Assembly (NCBI GenBank): GCA_037074705.1
Contig: CM073590.1
Span: 178,203,246-178,267,245, forward strand
DNA length: 64,000 nucleotides
Origin: Zhengitettix transpicula
Taxonomy: Eukaryota > Arthropoda > Insecta > Orthoptera > Tetrigidae
Direction: 5' to 3'
Below the pieces are notes generated by a model. The model was not told where the DNA came from and ran no database searches. It was given only the letters and a program-made list of their open reading frames with translations. Below are positions 58,401 to 64,000 of the stretch, in pieces. Made by a program: the position numbers and the translations under genes. Every line of letters starts with the position of its first letter. Positions within the stretch are counted from its first letter, which is position 1.

Positions 58401-60700
58401 TATGACTATTTTTTTTCATGTTTAATCTCTTTTCTACAACTGTTGAATTTATTAAATTTAATGATGCAAGATGTGGAATAATAAGAGAGAATCATTACAA
58501 ATCCTGTCTTAATCAGGCCTACTTGAAAGTCTGAAAAGAAAAGATTTGGTCCTTGTTGTCGTAGTATAAAGAGCAAGCGTAATAAATGAGAAAATGAGAA
58601 AATATTGGTGTTACCAGTTTTCGTGACATTCTAAGACAAAATAATTGATGATGTACTGAAAAACAGAGTGAATTAAGATTATTATAGAAGTTAGAGCTAA
58701 GGCTAATGTCATGAGTTTGATTTCTTGTACTGGGATGTGAACAGACATAGTGGAGGCAATTTTTATGAACATACATGCAACAAGGTCAATTGCATTCCCA
58801 TGCCTCCACCACATCCATTAAGTTCCTCATTCATGAAATCACGCTCATGTGACATCCTTAGAATTGGAATGCACGAAGAAGACAGGAATCAAAGAATGCA
58901 GATGTGGGATATAATAAGTAATGAAATGCCTTTAGGCCTTGTTCACATGATCAACACGTGGCTACACCACACCACTCCATGGTAGGTCCATCGTTTGCAA
59001 TAGGAGAGTTCAGACTTGTGTCTCCTGTTACCCCACTCTCCAACCACTTCCAGCCACTACTTGGCAATACTAGGCTAGGGAAACAGACAGCCACTGTTGT
59101 TCCACAGTCATCAACATCAAGTAGAGGCAGGTGCATTGTGCAGTTCACACACGTTTCTCATTTGTTGCTTTCAACACTTGTATCTCTCAATAAAACACTT
59201 GCTCAAAATGGATACTGAAAGATTTATTAGTGAAATTGAAAATCATCCATGTATTTGGAATATTCAAATAAAATAAAATAATAATTTGTGGATTGCAGTG
59301 AGCAAATCCAATTTTTGATGATTAGTCAGATATGAAAAAGAAAGAAATTAGTAAGTAGCTTTTTATTAATTAACATTTTTATTTTTAGAATTATTATTTA
59401 TTTATAATTATTAAATTATAAATTTATTAAATAATAAATGCTATTTTTAACTAAGTATGAACAAAAAAAATTAATATTTTTTCAAATATTAAAAAACATT
59501 AGGTATATCTTTCATGGTGGTTTTAAGAAAACTGAGAAATGCGGCAAGTGTTGACAAAAAGTGGTCGTATGAAGTGGCAGTGTCTGGCCAGTGTTGACGG
59601 GGATTGGTGTGGTCTGAACATTGCCCGTGCAAACCCGGCCTGAGTATTGAACAGATGTTAAGAAACAGTCATTTTATGTAGATTATTGCAAAATGGAGTA
59701 AATTATGTGCAGAAGAATTCATCATCAGTAATGCTGAATGACAAGTCTAATTAGGATAAATGACCTTTTAATAGTTCTGCTTAGTGTTTCCTTTTGTTTA
59801 CCCAACTGAGGGTAATATATTTCAAATTGCATTATTATTGTCTTAATTCTGCTTAATTATTTTGTTGATTCAATCATGATTATGACACAGCATTTTGTAA
59901 GTTGCACCAAGCTGTAACCTTAAGTGCTGTAAATTAAATTATTTAAAACTTAATGACAATGATGGGTTTAATTCAGAGAAAAAATTGTTCTTTCATTTCA
60001 AGAATTAGGTGACAGGTACAGGGGTACAAAATGAAAACTGAGATGAAGTGAAAAAAATTATGCAGAAAGACTGATAGAATGACATTAAAAATGGTAGGTC
60101 TGTTATATGCATGCAAGTTCAGAATATATATAAGAGAAACAATGATACAGAAAGTAAAGATAGATGTCTAGTATTGAAGTAAGTAGATGTGTCTGCAGGA
60201 GGGTTTATACTTTCACGTTTATGTTTGACAATAATGTTTATCCTCCCTGAAGATAACAAGGTTTTATTTTATTTTATTTGAAACATCAGTTCATTTCATT
60301 TCGCTTACTTATGTCACTTAATATCGACTGTTAAACCGTCAGCTCAGTTACCGCTTACTTCTTCAGCAATTTTGACAGAGCACGCGACATATATTATTTA
60401 TGAAATGAACATTTTGGAGTAGGACAGAACAATCAACACAAATAACGAGAAAAAATAAAGAAAAAAAAACTGAGACACTCACAGAAGCCTGTCGTACCTT
60501 GGCGGGCCTTGATCTCGTGGGCCGCTGCTTTTCCGATGATGGTCCACACGGGGCGTAGACAGCCCAGAAGTCCGTCAATCCAGCCTGCGCGCTGCGCCGA
60601 GGAGTCGAGGGCTTCTCGTTTGTCCCCGCTGTCTGGACTCGCTTCCAGGGGAGGCGGAGGCGCCGCTTGCTGCGCCAGCTCCTCTTGGATGCACAGGATG
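49406..60700 (-). CDS. wnd: Dual leucine zipper kinase (MAP3K12/13, wallenda), 11 exons, N-terminus missing
   Basis: Mixed-lineage MAP3K that activates MKK4/7-JNK and p38 signalling, known for axon injury and synapse control. Exons: 60700-60498, 57205-57022, 56289-56095, 55769-55611, 55450-55183, 54199-53931, 53577-53424, 52001-51834, 51131-50677, 49979-49766 and 49510-49406 (stop TGA). All phases agree; 790 residues are visible. Counting from the first full codon, [15 protein letters not shown] (about 46-60) is the DLK/LZK signature. The kinase domain follows: GSGAQG 84-89, VAVKK with Lys104, HRDLKSPN 187-194, DFG 207-209 and WMAPE 229-233. A coiled-coil/zipper region runs from about 340 to 430 ([17 protein letters not shown]). 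Later come [32 protein letters not shown] and an acidic C-terminus ([15 protein letters not shown]). Exon 1 here starts after TTTCGTTTCGCAG, so N-terminal exons lie upstream, probably beyond 64000. The start of exon 52001 uses an AAAG acceptor, the weakest call. Confidence 0.96.
51195..51425. repeat. Dispersed foldback-type repeat in the kinase-gene intron
   Basis: Inverted pieces CTCTCTGTCCAAATTTCCTA and TAGGAAATAGAGACAG lie about 40 bp apart, followed by AGAAATCAACAGTTGGTTAA and CTCTTCATCAGGATAGTAGA. It belongs with the 39.8 and 40.5 kb repeats. It sits in the intron between the exons starting at 52001 and 51131. Confidence 0.6.
52122..52335. repeat. Foldback family copy in the kinase-gene intron
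   Basis: The left arm AAATAAATACCACATGATGT, TTCAGCAGTCCTAATTGC... is mirrored by TCACCTGATAAAAGAAACAA, GGATTGCAGAAACATT, and again by TCACCCGATGGAAGAAACAT, TGTGTGCTATTTATTTA at the end. It belongs with 32821-32967 but is more diverged and has a doubled right arm. Confidence 0.65.
52735..52875 (+). repeat. Partial copy of the 1.2-kb repeat in the kinase-gene intron
   Basis: TTTGTTGGGTGTCAATTGTT, GGCTGGTGC and TGTCTTAATGAAGAG match the reverse complement of about 20000-20130 (and 25165-25290). Confidence 0.65.
58935..59640. mobile_element. PIF/Harbinger-like element with MADF fragment, in kinase-gene intron
   Basis: The left end GGCCTTGTTCACATGATCAA, CACG pairs loosely with the reverse complement of the right end (GGCCGGGTTTGCACGGGCAA, TGTTCAGACCACACC). 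The flanking triplets are TTA and TGA. Inside, the plus strand at 59209-59270 starts a protein [20 protein letters not shown], which is the opening of a MADF DNA-binding domain, before it is lost to stops. It lies in the largest intron of the kinase gene, between the exons at 60498 and 57205. Confidence 0.6.
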
Positions 60701-61789
60701 CTGCGAAACGAAAATAAACACCATTAGTCACAAAAGATTTCTCAACGTGTGGACACAATCACTGCCAAGATGGTTTATATTGCTTGTCTTCACTCCACCG
60801 TGTGTTGAGCATCGGTTCGCTGCTCCTCGTAGCTTAGAAAACTTTGAAATCTAACTGTACCTAATGCATACATTTCTGAAATCTTAAATTTGATCAAAAT
60901 TAATGAAAATCTGCCTTCGACTAATGGAAAATTCCATTATCCTGATACCAGAAACAGTTTGTATTGGCCTAATACACTAAAAACTGTTTACAATATAAAT
61001 TTTATATTTATTGGCTACTTAATCTAATTAGTATAAAATGTTTTTAGTATAGAATTTTAATATAATGTATGCAGTGACGGTTCGATAATTTTTTTTAAGT
61101 GATGTGCTACATAACCACGACCAACCACTTTTTAAAGACCATAGTTATGTAAAATACTAATAATACAATAACGATAGTGTTACCAATACTCTGATCCCAT
61201 CCGTAATATGCTACATATTTAAATCCGTCTACATAGTATACAATTGTGTATAATTTTTAAGAGTGTAATAATTGAGAACCAAATTGACTCGCGTTTCTAA
61301 CACTAAAGTATTTTTCCTTCGTACATATGTTAAATAAAGTTAATTTTTTGAACATGATATCAATATTGTATGCAGGGTCGTGTGACAGATTTTTGCGTTA
61401 TGATGCCCCTTTAATGTTTATTTTTAACCCTTTGGCCTACGATTTAATATTTAACTGCATGGTCCCAAGACGTATACAGAGCCTTCGAGCTTTTCCACGC
61501 CTAGGAAAATCTGCCTAAAGTTGTACGTACCAATCGTACACGACTTACGTGGGGTGTCGTACCTATTAGAAAATTTAATTGGGGAAAGACTCACTTAATA
61601 AATTACATAAATACAAGTGAAAAATTAAAAAACATATGATTCAAACTAAATGATAAATTAAACAACAAACAATAAAGGTTAATAATGGAAGTAAATACAT
61701 CACAGAAGGTTTATTATAAAGAATAAATCAAAAGTATTTAAGTCCAATTGCTGGACAATTAGAGTTTTTACAAAAATTAATAACAAATT

Positions 61790-62210
61790 AATAATATTCA
61801 AACTGTGATATTTTTCGAAGCTGGTACATTTAAAATTGCATCTTTTGCACTCCCACGTTGTTTCACTACTTTTTTTTTTATATTTCGTACAAACTTTACA
61901 GAGCCTTCATGGTCTTGACATCGATGGTGTTGGGTCAATATCTCCGTACGATAATCGTCCTCTTTCTTTATAGTCTGGTTTTGGTACATTCTTAATAAGA
62001 ATTCGGCAATTTCAATCCTGTACTTTGCGTAACTTCATTTTTTTTCCCGTTATTTATTTTGTTGGACAACATGAAGGGTTAAAAAGTGCAATATCAAACA
62101 CATAAAATAAAATTTCAGATATTTTCTCATGATCGTAAAGCACGGTAGCACCTGGTCTTGCCGATCAATTCTAATAATTCCTTTGTTGTACTCAATGACA
62201 CATTATTATG
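61790..62210 (-). pseudogene. piggyBac transposase C-terminal remnant
   Basis: From about 62195 the minus strand reads YNKGIIRIDRQDQVLPCFTI, MRKYLKFYFM and, in a second frame, ILFYVFDIALFNPS. This is the YNKxMGGVDxxDQxxxxYxxxRKxxKWxxxxFxxLLDxxxxNxY block of piggyBac proteins with its last catalytic aspartate region. A basic tail follows (VRNIKKKVVKQRGSAKDA, 61798-61989 frame). Frameshifts are present. Confidence 0.75.
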
Positions 62211-62315
62211 AATAATGAAAAATATATTTTGATTTCATTATAACACAGAGGAAACAAATTCTTGTAGATTGTTCATATTTTGTTTGGATTGGCTTTTATT
62301 TGTTCCGCGTATCGA

Positions 62316-62696
62316 TTAGTCTCTGTTACAATATTTACAGAACTGATAAGATATTATTTTAAATATGTTTAATTCATTTTTGTTTGCTGACATAAGGTTG
62401 TCGCTTTTATGCCAGGAGTGAGTAAAAACCCAGATTTTTGGATTCTTTTTCACTTCTTTCCAAATCCAATGCTCTGGTAGTTGATCCAATATAACTAATG
62501 GCTTCCAACGTATTCGTACAGGACGTACAATGTAACTACCATCATTACCACTAACCGAAGTTTCTAACAAATCTTTCAATGGCATCAGCACACAGTCACG
62601 GTCTTTATCATGTTTTTTTTTAAGAAAAATTAATATTGATTTATTTACAGTCGCATCAACAGATTTGGGTATTAGCGACTCAGTATAGGAACTCAC
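62316..62696 (-). CDS. Unrecognised ORF inside the piggyBac element
   Basis: 126-codon open frame with no ATG at its left limit (it opens with GTG, preceded by AGAAAAA, and could equally follow a frameshift: an upstream frame MSSIIKFRPAEGMDVCVRVR ends a few codons further on). Text includes SILIFLKKKHDKDRDCVLMP, RIRWKPLVILDQLPEHWIWK and KIWVFTHSWHKSDNLM. It does not look like a piggyBac catalytic domain. It may be a diverged N-terminal transposase segment or captured host sequence. Unrecognised. Confidence 0.3.
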   Translation of the reverse strand: MSSYTESLIPKSVDATVNKSILIFLKKKHDKDRDCVLMPLKDLLETSVSGNDGSYIVRPVRIRWKPLVILDQLPEHWIWKEVKKNPKIWVFTHSWHKSDNLMSANKNELNIFKIISYQFCKYCNRD

Positions 62697-63032
62697 TTTT
62701 TCTTGTCGGGGAAATGATTTGAGGAGAGTTTCTCACACGTACACAAACATCCATGCCCTCGGCGGGACGAAATTTTATAATTGAAGACATTGATATTTTT
62801 CTAATATATTTAATAAAATATATTTTAATGTGCGAACGTAGAACAACACGCAATTTAGTTCATTAGCTTGAAATGTGATATTTGGAGTAGGAGACATCGA
62901 CAAACCACGGGCGTGACACGAGGCGTTTACTTTTGGCCCGGCCAACGTACCACGGGCCAGGCCCTTAATAATCAGTTTTAGCTCGAAAACTTGACCACGA
63001 GCCTCACACATGGTTGTAGACCAAAGGGTTGA

Positions 63033-64000
63033 AATAAATTTTGGTTGTATTTTTTAAATACGAAGTTGTTTTGAAACAACTAAGAACTTTAAAATAAATT
63101 TGTTAATTCCTGAATTCAAATTCATTTTGATTTCGTTGCTTCTGGCGCCTGATGTGGTCGCCTCTGTGTCACTGCACGGCCCTGTGCTGTCTGAGCCGTA
63201 GCACCAACAAGAGACAATTTGTTGAGCTTTACGGGTAGTGCAGGGGGGGGGGGGAGCGAAACGGAATACTGCGCTTGCCCATTTCTTATTACAGACAGAA
63301 ATGTTTTTCTACATGAGTGAGTATCGCAAAACCTGGCCAGCTGATTGCATTAGCGGGAGCGAGTGCGCCACAGGGCGGGCAGTTTAAAACCTTCGATATC
63401 GACGCAGGAATTACCACTGATAAACAATTATGAAGGTTCTTAAAATTAAGAAATTCTTAATAATTTAATTTATGTGCACAAGAGCACATGTGCACCATAT
63501 ATACCATTCCATAATATTTACTGTATATATCATTTCATAGGTGGATGTGATGTGTAAGACTTTGGTTTCTATAAGGCTCGTTTCTTACATAAAATACGTG
63601 TAAAGTTAGTTGTAAACAGAGCCCTATAACGACTCCGGCATTAGTCACATAAAATACTTCTGTAATAAATAAAGTTGTAAACATGGTTAACTGTGCCGCG
63701 TTAACATGTAAAAATAGATTACTCTCATTTATAGACTAACAACTATCCGTATTCTAAACAATGTTCATATTAAGCTACTGTTATAATAATATTAATACTA
63801 GAATTGTGAACAGTAACAGTATTACTAACATTTTTCTTACAGATGATTACGTCCATGAACGGACGAAAGCTCCTGGAATCGATTGGTTAATAAAGGCCTA
63901 AATTCTATTACGTGGAAATCAAATTATTTCTACAGCATTACAGAGCACCGCAACACGAGATAACAAGGTAAGTGAACTGGAAAATGGAGTTGAACTCTTG
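63033..64000. other. Right edge, no gene established
   Basis: A poly(G) run lies at 63244-63254, with a moderately CpG-rich stretch at 63120-63380. At 63683 a plus-strand frame reads MVNCAALTCKNR, like the start of a THAP zinc finger, but stops after 18 residues. A TTTTCTTACAG acceptor-like site is at 63832-63842. Nothing is firmly supported. Confidence 0.3.

Larger units (their letters stand above)
61428..63028. mobile_element. piggyBac element with CCC...GGG ends and TTAA-type site
   Basis: The left end CCCTTTGGCCTACGA pairs with the reverse complement of the right end (CCCTTTGGTCTACAA). The left flank is TTAA (61424-61427) and the right flank TTGA (63029-63032), a one-base decay of the TTAA duplication. 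The minus strand at 62210-61790 holds the transposase C-terminal region. The catalytic DDD core is missing, so this 1.6-kb copy is non-autonomous or eroded. Confidence 0.8.

Noticed and set aside
60363..60758. 131-aa minus frame from an ATG at 60758 over the kinase-gene exon
   Set aside because: Wrong frame: the DLK signature [15 protein letters not shown] is in another frame bounded by splice sites at 60700 and 60498.

Overview
This is a eukaryotic, AT-rich nuclear window from an animal, most likely an arthropod and probably an insect with a large repeat-rich genome. The grounds are GT-AG split genes with animal orthologues, long AT-rich introns, many (TA)n tracts, jockey-type LINEs, and mariner, PIF/Harbinger, piggyBac, hAT and Ty3/gypsy remnants. 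The species is not determinable from the sequence. I see no operon, CRISPR array, rRNA or confident tRNA gene.

Host genes. (1) The first three coding exons of an ArfGAP1 orthologue on the minus strand at 2.2-3.3 kb; the rest lies off the left edge. (2) Two paralogous terminal exons carrying a PARP12-like ADP-ribosyltransferase domain, minus strand, at 10.9-11.5 and 23.7-24.2 kb, inside what looks like an old duplicated segment. (3) A complete four-exon PQ-loop transporter, SLC66A3 (PQLC3), plus strand, 34.5-37.6 kb. (4) A possible two-exon small gene, plus strand, 40.2-41.7 kb, not recognised. (5) An intronless TBC1D7, minus strand, 42.3-43.2 kb. (6) Eleven coding exons of a dual-leucine-zipper kinase (MAP3K12/13, Drosophila wallenda), minus strand, 49.4-60.7 kb, complete from just before the kinase domain to the stop codon; the N-terminus lies upstream, probably beyond the right edge.

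Mobile DNA fills most of the rest. It includes a decayed ZBED/SCAND3-type hAT at 0.6-1.8 kb and another hAT tail at 29.3-29.6 kb, two jockey RT remnants, another RT remnant at 9.1-10.4 kb, and a gypsy copy that has lost its reverse transcriptase. Two near-identical 1.2 kb repeats each carry the opposite half of one mariner transposase. Three PIF/Harbinger-like elements have visible TIRs, a piggyBac has CCC...GGG ends and a TTAA-type site, and a 543-bp poly(A) retroposon has a perfect 14-bp target-site duplication. Several foldback elements are present.

Most interesting structures: a near-perfect 160-bp-arm palindrome between two (TA)n tracts at 47.7-48.0 kb; an exact 32-bp inverted copy of part of SLC66A3 exon 3 lying about 0.8 kb upstream of the gene; the duplicated PARP segments with different insertions; and the reciprocal mariner halves. 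The genes belong to unrelated pathways (Arf traffic, ADP-ribosylation, PQ-loop transport, TSC/Rheb signalling, axonal stress MAPK signalling), and nothing suggests that they work as a cluster.
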